Below, piece by piece: positions 42,183 through 50,450 of a stretch of DNA of 64,000 nt. Source of the DNA: Martinezella lusitana (lineage in GTDB: Bacteria > Pseudomonadota > Alphaproteobacteria > Rhizobiales > Rhizobiaceae); contig NZ_FMAF01000014.1 of assembly GCF_900094565.1 (NCBI RefSeq), positions 1 through 64,000 on the forward strand, given 5' to 3'. A program made the position numbers and the translations under genes. The notes under the pieces are model-generated. The model was not told the origin of the DNA and did not search any database. It was given only the letters and a program-made list of their open reading frames with translations. Position 1 is the first letter of the stretch. The number at the start of each line of letters is the position of its first letter.

Positions 42183-43439
42183 TTACTTGATCTTGTCCTT
42201 GAGCGCCGAGACGTCCTCCATCGTCATTTGGCTGTCGGTCGTCACCTTGCCGTCAACGATCTTCCAAAGGCGGAAGGGACCGGTGATATCACCATACTGA
42301 TCGAAGGAGACCGGTCCGATGACGCCTTCGTAGCGGATCGGCTTGCCATCCTTGATGAGGCCGAGGCCCTTGGTGAATTCCTCCTTGCCGGCGTAGATCG
42401 GCGTTCCCTTCGGATCGACGACCTTGAACATGGCATCCTTGAGCTTGGACGTGTCGTCGCCGGTGATCGCGAGGGCAAGTCCGACGATGGCGCCGGCATC
42501 ATAGGCGCGGTCGGCGGCCGGATTGGAGGGTTCGATGCCCGAGAAATCCTTGTAGTTCTTGTTGAAATAGTCGGTCGACGGCGTCGGTGTCGTGCCCGAG
42601 GACGTGCCATAGGCATCCTTCAGATAGTCGGCGCCGACGGAATCGATGAAGTCCGGGCTGTTCATGCCGTCATTGAGCAGGAATTTCTGCGGGCCACCCT
42701 GGGAGATCCAGGTGCGGGCGATCGTTGCGCCATCAACAGGCGTGCTGACCAGATAGAGTCCATCAGGGCTGCCGGCCATGCCGGCGGTGACTTCCGACGC
42801 GTAGCTCGACTGCTTCTCATTGTAGGGCGTGGTGGAGACGATCGTACCGCCGAGCGCCTTATAGGCCTTGGAGAATTCCGCGACCATGTTGACGCCGAAG
42901 TCGCTGTTAACGTGGATGATCGCCAGCTTCTTGAAGCCCTTGTCGATGGCATATTTGGCGGCGGCGATGCCCTGCAGTGAATCCGAGGTGATGGTGCGGA
43001 AGAAGATGCCGTTGGTCTTGCCGTCGCGGCCGAGTGCCGTCAGCGTCGGCGAGGAGGCGGCGGGCGATACCTGTACGATCTTGGCAGGCGCGGTCACCGA
43101 GGTCAGGATCGGGATGGTCACGGAAGATATAATGCCGCCGATGATGGCTGGCACCTTCTTGACCTGCACGAGCTGCGTCGCCGCGTCGACGGCGACATTG
43201 CCCTGGCTCTGGCTGTCGCGCGTATCCGTCACCAGATCGCAGCCATGCACGCCGCCGGCGGCATTGATGTCGCGGAAGGCCATCTCGACGGATTTTGCGC
43301 CAGCCTGGCCGTATTCGCCGGCCGGGCCGGTGAGTTCCATCACCAGGCCGACGGTTACCTTGCAGTCGGCAGCATTGGCAGCACTGGCCGCAGCCAGAAG
43401 AGCCAGGGCCGTCGTGATTTGAAATATCGTCTTTTTCAT
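42183..43439 (-). CDS. Leu/Ile/Val-type ABC transporter substrate-binding protein
   Basis: The 418-residue protein has a Sec signal (MKKTIFQITTALALLAAAS, cleavage near ANA-A) and the family 6 fold: VGLVMELTGPAGEYGQAGAK, AFRDINAAGG, IIGGIISSVTIPILTSV. It would deliver the solute to LivHM at 48215-50103, encoded in the opposite arm. The ATG at 43439 starts the signal; the frame upstream is antisense filler. The ligand is probably an amino or imino acid, given the epimerase and oxidase next to it. Confidence 0.88.
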   Translation of the reverse strand: MKKTIFQITTALALLAAASAANAADCKVTVGLVMELTGPAGEYGQAGAKSVEMAFRDINAAGGVHGCDLVTDTRDSQSQGNVAVDAATQLVQVKKVPAIIGGIISSVTIPILTSVTAPAKIVQVSPAASSPTLTALGRDGKTNGIFFRTITSDSLQGIAAAKYAIDKGFKKLAIIHVNSDFGVNMVAEFSKAYKALGGTIVSTTPYNEKQSSYASEVTAGMAGSPDGLYLVSTPVDGATIARTWISQGGPQKFLLNDGMNSPDFIDSVGADYLKDAYGTSSGTTPTPSTDYFNKNYKDFSGIEPSNPAADRAYDAGAIVGLALAITGDDTSKLKDAMFKVVDPKGTPIYAGKEEFTKGLGLIKDGKPIRYEGVIGPVSFDQYGDITGPFRLWKIVDGKVTTDSQMTMEDVSALKDKIK

Positions 43440-43491
43440 CTTTGTTCCCCTTGTTCGGTCAACGATTTTCATTGCGGTTTTTGCGAACCTG

Positions 43492-43920
43492 TCAGTTGTC
43501 CGGCATCTGCAGCCAGGTTTCATGCAGATGCTGCCATTCGACGCCGTTGGGTGCCGATGAACTTGCGGTGAAGAGAGCGCTTGCCTGGCGCCGGCTATGC
43601 TTGCCGGCGCGCCACTGCGCTTCCACATAGGTCAGAACGATCGTATCCGCCGTCTCGAAGCCGGCGCTGATATCGGTGATTTCGATGGTAAAGTCGCCGC
43701 GATAGGTCGCGCGATTTGCGCGGATCAGTTCGATGGTCTCCGCGCGGTTGAACAGGCGCCCGGTCGGCGGGATCATATGGAAGGACTGGCCAAAAGTGCG
43801 ATCGCAACGGGCAAAGTCGACGCTATCGGCGGTCGCTGCATCATACCACTCCTCGAAGAAGCGATGGAAGGCAAGGACCTCTGCACGGGCCTTCTGAAAG
43901 AGCGGCGATTCCTGGCTCAT
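43492..43920 (-). CDS. NTF2-like (SnoaL/DUF4440-type) small protein
   Basis: The 142-residue protein shows the cone-shaped NTF2-like pattern: an N-terminal helix LAFHRFFEEWYDAATADS, a middle helix RAETIELIRANRATY, and four beta strands ending EWQHLHETWLQ. Members bind or isomerise small molecules; function cannot be deduced. Its ATG overlaps the aldo/keto reductase stop by 4 bases, so the two are coupled and may act on the same intermediate. Confidence 0.65.
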   Translation of the reverse strand: MSQESPLFQKARAEVLAFHRFFEEWYDAATADSVDFARCDRTFGQSFHMIPPTGRLFNRAETIELIRANRATYRGDFTIEITDISAGFETADTIVLTYVEAQWRAGKHSRRQASALFTASSSAPNGVEWQHLHETWLQMPDN

Positions 43921-44972
43921 ATCTTCCCCGCATTCAGGTTGTAGTGCATGATCGAACCGTGCCTGCCGTTGCGATCCCGCTCCAGCATGTAGACGTCGCC
44001 TTCAGGTCCTCGGCTTTGGCTAATAATCGCAGCGATCTGCCTGCGGTCTTCGTCGTCAAGCGCGATGTCCATGATTTTCGCGTTGGCAAGCGCGTGTGCC
44101 TGATTGCGGGCGCCGACGATGACTGCGGCCACTTGCGGCTGCTCCAGCACCCAGGCGCTGGCAATCGTGGCGATATCGACGTCATAACGGCCGCCGATCG
44201 TCTTCAGCGTGCGGAGCAGCGACTGGAACAGATCCCAGCCGCCGAAATCGTCGATGATCAGCTTGTATTTGACCAGTGACCGGTTCTCGAGCGGCATGTC
44301 GGGTTCGGATTGGCCCAGCCATTTGTCGCTGAGGAAGCCGCCCGCCACCGAGCCGTAGCAAAGGAATTTCACGTTCTTTTCGGCCGCCAGCTGCGACAGG
44401 CCGTTGAGAGGTCGCTGGTCGAGAACCGAATATTGCAGCTGCTGGCTGACCAGGGGGATGCCGGCCTCAAGGATTTCGGCGATATGCGGGGTGTCGAAAT
44501 TCGTCGTGCCGACATTCCGCACCTTACCTTCACGACGTGCCTCATCGAGCCAGCCGAGCGCGTCGAGATAGCCGGGCAGTGCATAATCCCACCAGTGGAA
44601 CTGCACGAGATCGAGCTGCTCGGTCTTGAGCTTGCGCAAGGATTTGTCGACGATACCGCGGATATAGTCGCGGCTGATCGTGGCAAGCTTCTCCAGATCC
44701 GGCACGAGCTTGGTATGGACGTTCATGGCTCTTGCCGCTTCTGCGCCACGTTCATTGCGAAGCCGCTCGCGGGCCTCGCCGATCAGCTCCTCGACCCCGG
44801 TATAGATGTCGGCGCAATCATAGGTGCGGATCCCGACGTCGAAGGCGGCGATCAGGTCGGTGACGGCTTGGGAGCGATCGACGGCGCCATGTCCTCCGGC
44901 CAGCTGCCAGCCGCCGCGGATGACGCGCGAGATAGAATATCCGGGGCTCAGTTCGAACGTCTTGGCACTCAT
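43917..44972 (-). CDS. Aldo/keto reductase
   Basis: The 351-residue TIM-barrel protein has the catalytic tetrad of the superfamily: Asp and Tyr in RTYDCADIYTGVEELIGEA, Lys in VHTKLVPD and His in LDLVQFHWWDY; ANAKIMDIALDDEDRRQI lies near the end. It would reduce a carbonyl, or oxidise an alcohol, with NADP(H). It sits between the NTF2-like and TIGR04076 genes in the GntR-led operon, 6 bases after the latter. Confidence 0.85.
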   Translation of the reverse strand: MSAKTFELSPGYSISRVIRGGWQLAGGHGAVDRSQAVTDLIAAFDVGIRTYDCADIYTGVEELIGEARERLRNERGAEAARAMNVHTKLVPDLEKLATISRDYIRGIVDKSLRKLKTEQLDLVQFHWWDYALPGYLDALGWLDEARREGKVRNVGTTNFDTPHIAEILEAGIPLVSQQLQYSVLDQRPLNGLSQLAAEKNVKFLCYGSVAGGFLSDKWLGQSEPDMPLENRSLVKYKLIIDDFGGWDLFQSLLRTLKTIGGRYDVDIATIASAWVLEQPQVAAVIVGARNQAHALANAKIMDIALDDEDRRQIAAIISQSRGPEGDVYMLERDRNGRHGSIMHYNLNAGKI

Positions 44973-44978
44973 TTACGA

Positions 44979-45332
44979 TCATTCTCCTTCAGGCAACGGC
45001 TCGGCCGTCGTGTCGGCATGGCTGAATCGCCGCTTACCTGTTCTGACGATCCGCAGCCGGCTCGCGCAATTCGGGTCGGGGCAGGCGATTTCCGCGTCCG
45101 AGGTCATCCAGTCATTCTTGTGGGTCGGCCGCTGCTTGGCCGCGAGCAGCGGCAACACGGCGGAGATCGAGTAGATCGAGAAGCCCTGACCCGGCGGCAG
45201 CGACAGCATCTCGCCCTTCAACTCGAAATAATCGCCAGGTTTGGCGCCGCAATAGATCGGCTTGCCTTCGGGAACGACCGCCTCGATCCTGAGGTCGAAG
45301 AGCTCGAAACTGTCGTCGGCTTCGGCTGCCAT
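44979..45332 (-). CDS. TIGR04076 family protein
   Basis: The 117-residue protein fits the TIGR04076 family of small cytoplasmic proteins (FELFDLRIEAVVPEG, GDYFELKGEMLSLPPGQGFS, SIYSISAVLPLLAAKQR, TSDAEIACPDPNC). A C-terminal Cys pair (CPDPNC) is followed by a short acidic tail. The function is unknown. It begins one base after the DUF3830 stop. The ATG at 45332 gives the family length. Confidence 0.65.
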   Translation of the reverse strand: MAAEADDSFELFDLRIEAVVPEGKPIYCGAKPGDYFELKGEMLSLPPGQGFSIYSISAVLPLLAAKQRPTHKNDWMTSDAEIACPDPNCASRLRIVRTGKRRFSHADTTAEPLPEGE

Positions 45333-45333
45333 C

Positions 45334-45822
45334 TCAGATCTCCGCGCGCTCGAAGGTGACGTCGCAGGCGCCGTTGCGGCGGATGATGCCGCAGGCCGCG
45401 GCGAACTGCTCGCGCTCCTCGGGCCTGACCTGTGCGACGACGCTGCCGGCAAGCCAGCCGATCGGGAAAAGCAGACGAGCGCCCTGTCCGTAGAATAGGC
45501 CGATGTCGAAGATTGCGTCGGGATTGCCGCCCCACATGCGCGGCGGCACATAGCTCAGCACGATGTCGCCGGGCTGCGGCGTCAGCGTCGCATTCTCGGC
45601 TGGCAGGGCTGCGGCATAGGAGGCGCCCGTCAGGTGTGCGGGCGGGATCGGGCAGGAGATCTCCGGGCCGGTCCACATGGCGTGAATGCCGGCAACGATG
45701 CGCGCTTCACTGAGATAATCCCAGATAAAGGCTGCGTTGTCGGGCGCTTTGGCGTCGAGCATCGGTGCGAAAACGCTCAGGCTGGAGCGCGGTTCGGAAA
45801 TCTTGATGGCGCGTTGGCTCAT
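45334..45822 (-). CDS. DUF3830 family protein (cyclophilin-like fold)
   Basis: The 162-residue protein contains SEARIVAGIHAMWTGPEISC, YAAALPAENATLTPQPGDIV, PRMWGGNPDAIFDIGLFYGQ, typical of DUF3830, a predicted cyclophilin-like beta barrel with no assigned reaction. It often accompanies catabolic transporters and amidases. Its start overlaps the GntR stop by 4 bases. Together with TIGR04076 it forms an uncharacterised pair in the middle of a metabolic operon. Confidence 0.7.
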   Translation of the reverse strand: MSQRAIKISEPRSSLSVFAPMLDAKAPDNAAFIWDYLSEARIVAGIHAMWTGPEISCPIPPAHLTGASYAAALPAENATLTPQPGDIVLSYVPPRMWGGNPDAIFDIGLFYGQGARLLFPIGWLAGSVVAQVRPEEREQFAAACGIIRRNGACDVTFERAEI

Positions 45823-46553
45823 GCGGGTATGCCCTTCTTGGAATCGGCTTCCAGCTTGTTGCGCAGGAACACGAAGGGGCGGCTGATATCGGCGACCAGC
45901 GCTTCGCGTGCTTCCCTGGCGTTCTGTGCAGCCATCGCCTTAACGATCGTGCGGTGATAATGAGCGGTATCGACCTCGCCCGCCTCCGAAAAGGCATAGA
46001 TGGCGACGCGGATGCACGGGCCCGACTGCAGCCACAGGCTCTCGATCATCGGGATCAAGACGGCCGAGCCGCAGGCGCGGTAGATTTCGAAGTGGAAGGC
46101 CTGATTGAGCGTCACCTCGCGGTCGACGTCCTTCTTGTGCTTCAGCGCGCGCATCTCATCCCATTCGCTGAGCATGCTCTCGATGGTGGAGATCAGGTGC
46201 GGGGTCATGCGGGTTGCGGCCAACGCAATGGCCTCGCCCTCGATCAGGATGCGGGCGCGCAACAGGTCATCCATGCGCTCGAGCGTGATCGGCGGTACAC
46301 GCACCGAACGGTTGGGAAGGGCTTCCAGCGCCTTTTCGGTGATCAACCGGCCGAGAGCTTCACGTACCGGCATGGTGCTGGTCATCAGCGCATCGGCGAG
46401 CCCCCGGATCGTCAGTACCTGGCTGGGCTCGAACAACCCGCCGATCAGCGCGCGGCGCAACTCGGAATAGACGCGGTCCTGGACGGTCTCGCGGCCAACG
46501 GGCGCAAGCTGTGCGGCAATCGGATCGCTCTTTTCGGCGGTGGCCTTTTGCAT
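45819..46553 (-). CDS. GntR family regulator with FCD domain
   Basis: The 244-residue protein has an N-terminal GntR helix-turn-helix (YSELRRALIGGLFEPSQVLT and STMPVREALGRLITE) and a C-terminal FCD sensing domain with metal-type residues (AFHFEIYRACGS, YHRTIVKAM). FCD regulators usually respond to organic acids or amino acids of the pathway they control. The ATG at 46553 is preferred; the in-frame start at 46622 lies in the operator. It leads the minus-strand arm and faces livG across 121 bases. Confidence 0.85.
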   Translation of the reverse strand: MQKATAEKSDPIAAQLAPVGRETVQDRVYSELRRALIGGLFEPSQVLTIRGLADALMTSTMPVREALGRLITEKALEALPNRSVRVPPITLERMDDLLRARILIEGEAIALAATRMTPHLISTIESMLSEWDEMRALKHKKDVDREVTLNQAFHFEIYRACGSAVLIPMIESLWLQSGPCIRVAIYAFSEAGEVDTAHYHRTIVKAMAAQNAREAREALVADISRPFVFLRNKLEADSKKGIPA

Positions 46554-46599
46554 TCGAAGTCCCTTTTTTGGCTTGCGGAGTGGATTAAAGCTGATTAGC

Positions 46600-46623
46600 G
46601 TGATCAATGCAAGTGTGATCACA
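46600..46623. promoter_or_regulatory. GTGATCA repeat and palindrome between the GntR and livG genes
   Basis: GTGATCA occurs at 46600-46606 and 46615-46621; the second lies in the perfect 10-bp palindrome TGTGATCACA (46614-46623). GntR/FCD proteins commonly bind short palindromes of this kind. Located between divergent starts (46553 and 46675), it can control both arms. Confidence 0.55.
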
Positions 46624-46674
46624 AATCAAATAATCAGGGAGCGGCAACGACCGGCTTCCGGCCAGAGGGATCTC

Positions 46675-47472
46675 ATGAGTACGACAACTGAACGGCATGG
46701 GGAGGAAGCCCGGCCTGTTCTGACGGCCAAGAATGTGGTGCGACGTTTCGGCGGCGTCACCGCAGTCAACGACGTTTCATTCCATGTGCGGCAAGGCGAG
46801 ATTCTCGGCTTGATTGGTCCGAACGGCGCCGGCAAGACGACGATGTTCGATCTGCTGGCCGGCAGCGTTGCCCCGAGCAGCGGCGAGATCATTTTGAACG
46901 GTGCGCCGGTCGCAGGCGAGCCCGCGCATCGCCGCATAGGCCGTGGCCTCGGCAGGACGTTCCAAATTCCGCGCCCTTTCCCCAATTTGAGCCTGCTCGA
47001 CAATGTCATGCTGGCGGCGCAGGGTCAGGCCGGCGAGCGCCTGCTGTCGAATTTCCTGCGTCCCTGGAAAGTTGCAGCGGAGGAAAAGGCGGCTCAGGCG
47101 AAGGCCATGGAACTGCTCGACCTCGTCCACCTGACGCGGTTGACGCATGAGCCGGCCAGGGTGCTTTCGGGTGGTCAGCGCAAGCTTCTGGAGCTTGCCC
47201 GCATCATGATGGCCGATCCCGCGCTCATCCTGCTTGACGAACCGGCCGCCGGCGTCAATGCGACCCTCCTGGAGACCATCATCGACCGCATCCGCGACAT
47301 CAACCAACGCGGCGTCACTTTTCTTCTGATCGAGCACAATATCGATATGGTCACGCGCCTTTGCCACCGCGTGCTCGTCATGGCGAGCGGCCAGCTTCTT
47401 TGCGAGGGCACGCCGGACGAGGTCGCCCGCGATCCGCGCGTCATCGAAGCCTATCTCGGAGGCGCGGCATGA
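46675..47472 (+). CDS. livG: Branched-chain amino-acid type ABC transporter ATPase (LivG)
   Basis: The 265-residue protein has Walker A GPNGAGKTT (48-56), signature LSGGQRKLLELARI, Walker B LILLDEPAAGV and the LivG-specific IGRGLGRTFQIPRPFPNLSL. It drives amino-acid-type import with LivF, LivH and LivM. The ATG at 46675 follows AGAGGGA. It is first in the plus-strand arm under the GntR operator. Confidence 0.9.
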   Translation: MSTTTERHGEEARPVLTAKNVVRRFGGVTAVNDVSFHVRQGEILGLIGPNGAGKTTMFDLLAGSVAPSSGEIILNGAPVAGEPAHRRIGRGLGRTFQIPRPFPNLSLLDNVMLAAQGQAGERLLSNFLRPWKVAAEEKAAQAKAMELLDLVHLTRLTHEPARVLSGGQRKLLELARIMMADPALILLDEPAAGVNATLLETIIDRIRDINQRGVTFLLIEHNIDMVTRLCHRVLVMASGQLLCEGTPDEVARDPRVIEAYLGGAA

Positions 47473-48218
47473 GCGAGCCTGTCCTCATCGTTCGCGATCT
47501 CGTCGCCGGCTACGAGCCGGGCGTACCGATCGTACGCGGCGCCTCCATCACGGTCGCTGAAAAGGAGATCGTCGTCGTCCTCGGCCCCAATGGCGCCGGC
47601 AAGTCGAGCTTCATCAAGGCGATTGCCGGCCTGGTGCCGATCGAAAGCGGCAAAGTGGAACTCTCTGGCAATGATATAACGAGCGCGCCTGCTCACAATA
47701 TGGTGCGGCTCGGTCTCGCTTTCGTGCCGCAGACGGAAAATGTCTTCCCACTGATGTCGGTGGATGACAATCTGAGGGTCGCTGGCGGCATCTTGAAGGC
47801 GAAAGAGGTGCCTGTTCGTATCGAGGAAATGTACGCAACCTTCCCGGATTTGGCCCGTCATCGCCGCATCGCAGCCGGCAATCTCTCGGGCGGTCAGCGG
47901 CAGATGCTGGCCGTCGCGCGTGCCCTCATCGTGCGCCCAAAGCTGCTCGTACTCGACGAGCCATCGGCAGGTCTCTCGCCCAAATTCGTTTCGATGGTCT
48001 TCGAGATGCTGACTGATATCCGCAAGTCGGGCGTCACCATTCTCCTCGTCGAACAGAATGCGAAGGCCGCCCTTTCGATCGGCAACCGCGCCTATGTCCT
48101 CGTCGAAGGCAAGGACAGGCATGAAGGGGTGGCGTCCGAGCTGTGGAACGACCCCGTCGTCGCCGAGCTCTATCTCGGCCAACGCCCAACCGTCTCTAAA
48201 GCAGGAGGTGCGGCATGA
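47469..48218 (+). CDS. livF: Branched-chain amino-acid type ABC transporter ATPase (LivF)
   Basis: The 249-residue protein has Walker A GPNGAGKSS (39-47), signature LSGGQRQMLAVARAL, Walker B LLVLDEPSAGLSP and the LivF phrase LGLAFVPQTENVFPLMSV. The start overlaps livG by 4 bases (ATGA), and its stop overlaps livH by 4 bases, as is usual for a tightly coupled Liv operon. Confidence 0.9.
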   Translation: MSEPVLIVRDLVAGYEPGVPIVRGASITVAEKEIVVVLGPNGAGKSSFIKAIAGLVPIESGKVELSGNDITSAPAHNMVRLGLAFVPQTENVFPLMSVDDNLRVAGGILKAKEVPVRIEEMYATFPDLARHRRIAAGNLSGGQRQMLAVARALIVRPKLLVLDEPSAGLSPKFVSMVFEMLTDIRKSGVTILLVEQNAKAALSIGNRAYVLVEGKDRHEGVASELWNDPVVAELYLGQRPTVSKAGGAA

Positions 48219-49123
48219 ACCTGCAATTCATCGTCGATGGTCTGCTGACAGGCTCGATGATCGGCCTTGGTGCCATCGGCGTGACACTGACCTACTCGAT
48301 CCTGCGCTTTTCCAATTTCGCCCACGGCGATTTTATGGCCTGGGGCACCTATGCGACCCTTGCCGTTGTCAGCGCCATTGGCGCTATCTTCGGCAAGGTC
48401 GCGCCGATCGGACCACTTTCCTTCGGCTGGCCGCTGATCGTTGCGGTAATAATTGCCATGGGCTTTACCGGACTTCTCGCTCTGGCGCTGGATAAGGTCC
48501 TGTTTTCCAGGCTTCGCTCCAAGGGGCAGTCGATCATTGTCGTCATGGCAAGCTTCGGCGCCTCCATGGCCTTGCGCAGCTTGCTCGAATTCCTCTTCAC
48601 CTCGCGGCCGACCTATTTCAGCCGTGCCATCCAGATCGCCATGCCTGTCGGTTTAGGCATTCGCATCACGCCCGACCAGATCGTGCTTCTGATCGTCACG
48701 GCTTTGCTGGTTCTCGGCGTGCATCTGCTGATCACGAAGACGCAGACCGGCCGCTCCATGCAGGCGCTCAGCCAGAACCCGGCGCTTGCCCGCGTCGTCG
48801 GCATCGATGTCGCCAAGGTCGTTCGCGTCACCTGGCTGATTGGCGGCGGTCTTGCCTGCGTTGCCGGCGTCATGATCGGCATTCTCGTGCAGATCCGTCC
48901 GCTGATGGGTTTCGACATGCTGCTGCCGATGTTCGCAGCCGCCATTCTCGGCGGCATCGGCAGCGTGCCGGGCGCTGTTCTCGGCGGCCTGATCATCGGC
49001 CTTGCCGAGGCCGGTGCGGTGCAGCTTATCGGCGCCGAATGGCGCGCCGCCGTCTCCTTCATCATCCTGATGGCGGTGCTGTTCATCCGGCCGATTGGCC
49101 TTTTCGGAGTGAAGGAGCGATGA
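48215..49123 (+). CDS. livH: Branched-chain amino-acid type ABC transporter permease (LivH)
   Basis: The 302-residue protein has about eight helices and the LivH features GAIGVTLTYSILRFSNFAHG at the N terminus and AAILGGIGSVPGAVLGGLI in the coupling region. It forms the membrane pore with LivM. Its stop overlaps the livM start (ATGATG at 49120). Confidence 0.9.
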   Translation: MNLQFIVDGLLTGSMIGLGAIGVTLTYSILRFSNFAHGDFMAWGTYATLAVVSAIGAIFGKVAPIGPLSFGWPLIVAVIIAMGFTGLLALALDKVLFSRLRSKGQSIIVVMASFGASMALRSLLEFLFTSRPTYFSRAIQIAMPVGLGIRITPDQIVLLIVTALLVLGVHLLITKTQTGRSMQALSQNPALARVVGIDVAKVVRVTWLIGGGLACVAGVMIGILVQIRPLMGFDMLLPMFAAAILGGIGSVPGAVLGGLIIGLAEAGAVQLIGAEWRAAVSFIILMAVLFIRPIGLFGVKER

Positions 49124-50103
49124 TGGACATTCTTGGCTATGGCGCCTTCTTCCTGACGACGGCGCTGATCTTTTCCTTCATTACCCTCGGACTGAACCTG
49201 CAATGGGGTCTGACCGGTCTCTTCAACGTCGGCCTTGCCGGCTTTGTCGCCATCGGAGCCTATACGTCGGCGCTTCTGACCACTCCGGACGCCGCCGGTC
49301 GCTTCGGCGGGTTCGATCTGCCGATCGCTGTCGGTTGGCTCGGCGGGATGATCGTTGCCGGTCTGGCTGCTGCTATCATCGGGGTCGCCACGCTGCGGCT
49401 GAAGTCGGACTATCTTGCGATCACCACCTTCGGCGTTGCTGTCGTCGTCCAGCTCGTGGCGTTGAACGCACAAAGCCTGACGGGCGGCCCCTTCGGCATC
49501 GGCTTCATCCCGCGTCCCTTCGCAAGCCTTGCCGAAACGCCATTGCTCTTCAATTTTGCCAATCTTGGCGTCGTGGCGATCGTGATGCTGGTCGTCTACC
49601 TGGCTCTCGAGCATCTGTCGCACAGCCCTTGGGGACGCGTGCTGAAGGCGCTCCGCGAAGATGAACGTGCCGCCGTTTCTCTCGGCAAGAGCGCGCGCTT
49701 TTATCGCGTGCAGGCCTTTGCCGTTGGCGGAGCCATCATGGGGCTTGCGGGGGCCCTACAGGCGCATTTCGTCGGCTTCATCGCGCCGGACAATTACGTT
49801 CCGATCCTGACCTTCCAGGTCTGGGTGATGCTGATCGTCGGCGGCTCGGGCAGCAACAAAGGCGCCGTTGTCGGCAGCATTCTTGTCTGGGCGATCTGGG
49901 CAGGGTCTGGCGCGCTGACGAGCGCGCTCGTCTCGCCGGAACAGCAGGCTCGCGCAGCGTCCCTGCAGATCGTGGCGATCGGCGTGATGCTCTGCGTCAT
50001 CCTGTTGGTGCGTCCAGGCGGGCTCTTCGGTGATATGCCGCGGCGGCGGCGTGCAGCCGCGCAACAGCCTTCGCTTGCTGCAGATGAAAGCGGTGTGTCC
50101 TGA
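49120..50103 (+). CDS. livM: Branched-chain amino-acid type ABC transporter permease (LivM)
   Basis: The 327-residue protein has about nine helices, with LNLQWGLTGLFNVGLAGFVA at the start, LKSDYLAITTFGVAVV and the coupling phrase RVLKALREDERAAVSLGK typical of LivM. Either ATG 49120 or 49123 can start it. The last 20 residues are hydrophilic (RRRRAAAQQPSLAADESGVS). It ends the transporter operon; a 347-base gap with its own promoter-like sequence precedes the next gene. Confidence 0.9.
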   Translation: MMDILGYGAFFLTTALIFSFITLGLNLQWGLTGLFNVGLAGFVAIGAYTSALLTTPDAAGRFGGFDLPIAVGWLGGMIVAGLAAAIIGVATLRLKSDYLAITTFGVAVVVQLVALNAQSLTGGPFGIGFIPRPFASLAETPLLFNFANLGVVAIVMLVVYLALEHLSHSPWGRVLKALREDERAAVSLGKSARFYRVQAFAVGGAIMGLAGALQAHFVGFIAPDNYVPILTFQVWVMLIVGGSGSNKGAVVGSILVWAIWAGSGALTSALVSPEQQARAASLQIVAIGVMLCVILLVRPGGLFGDMPRRRRAAAQQPSLAADESGVS

Positions 50104-50450
50104 CGTACGCGGAAGGCGGGCGCTGAGCAAATCCGCGCCGCCTGTTGGTTTCGACGATATTGCCGACATGACAGATGCAGGCTTTGCCAATCCTTGATAG
50201 CATCGGCATTGCAGAGGCAATCCAGCGTCGTGAGCTGATGGACCCTAAAATGGTCGGTTGATGTCGCTGCCGCGCACGTGTGATTTTCGGCGAGAATCGA
50301 CGAGAAAGTACATGGTTTCATATACAAAATTTCATTTACATATAAACCGAAATGTGATGATCTTGATGCGCCGGTGTCCTTATGGCCGGCTGCAATGGGG
50401 AGTACGTCGCGCAGGCGAAATATCACACAAATAGAACGGGGAATGACCGC
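50104..50450. other. Intergenic region upstream of the GMC oxidoreductase gene
   Basis: These 347 bases hold an imperfect GC-rich hairpin just after livM (50114-50143, no T run), and an A/T-rich stretch (50313-50350) with the direct repeat described separately. They probably contain the promoter of the GMC gene. Confidence 0.45.
50317..50344 (+). promoter_or_regulatory. Direct repeat TTCATnTACA in the GMC gene upstream region
   Basis: TTCATATACAAAA (50317-50329) and TTCATTTACATATA (50331-50344) form two similar 10-base words spaced 14 bases apart in an A/T-rich setting about 110 bases before the start codon. It could be a regulator or promoter element; no matching copy was seen upstream of other genes of the locus. 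Confidence 0.3.

Noticed and set aside
50114..50143. Terminator after livM
   Set aside because: The GC-rich inverted repeat is imperfect and lacks a T run.
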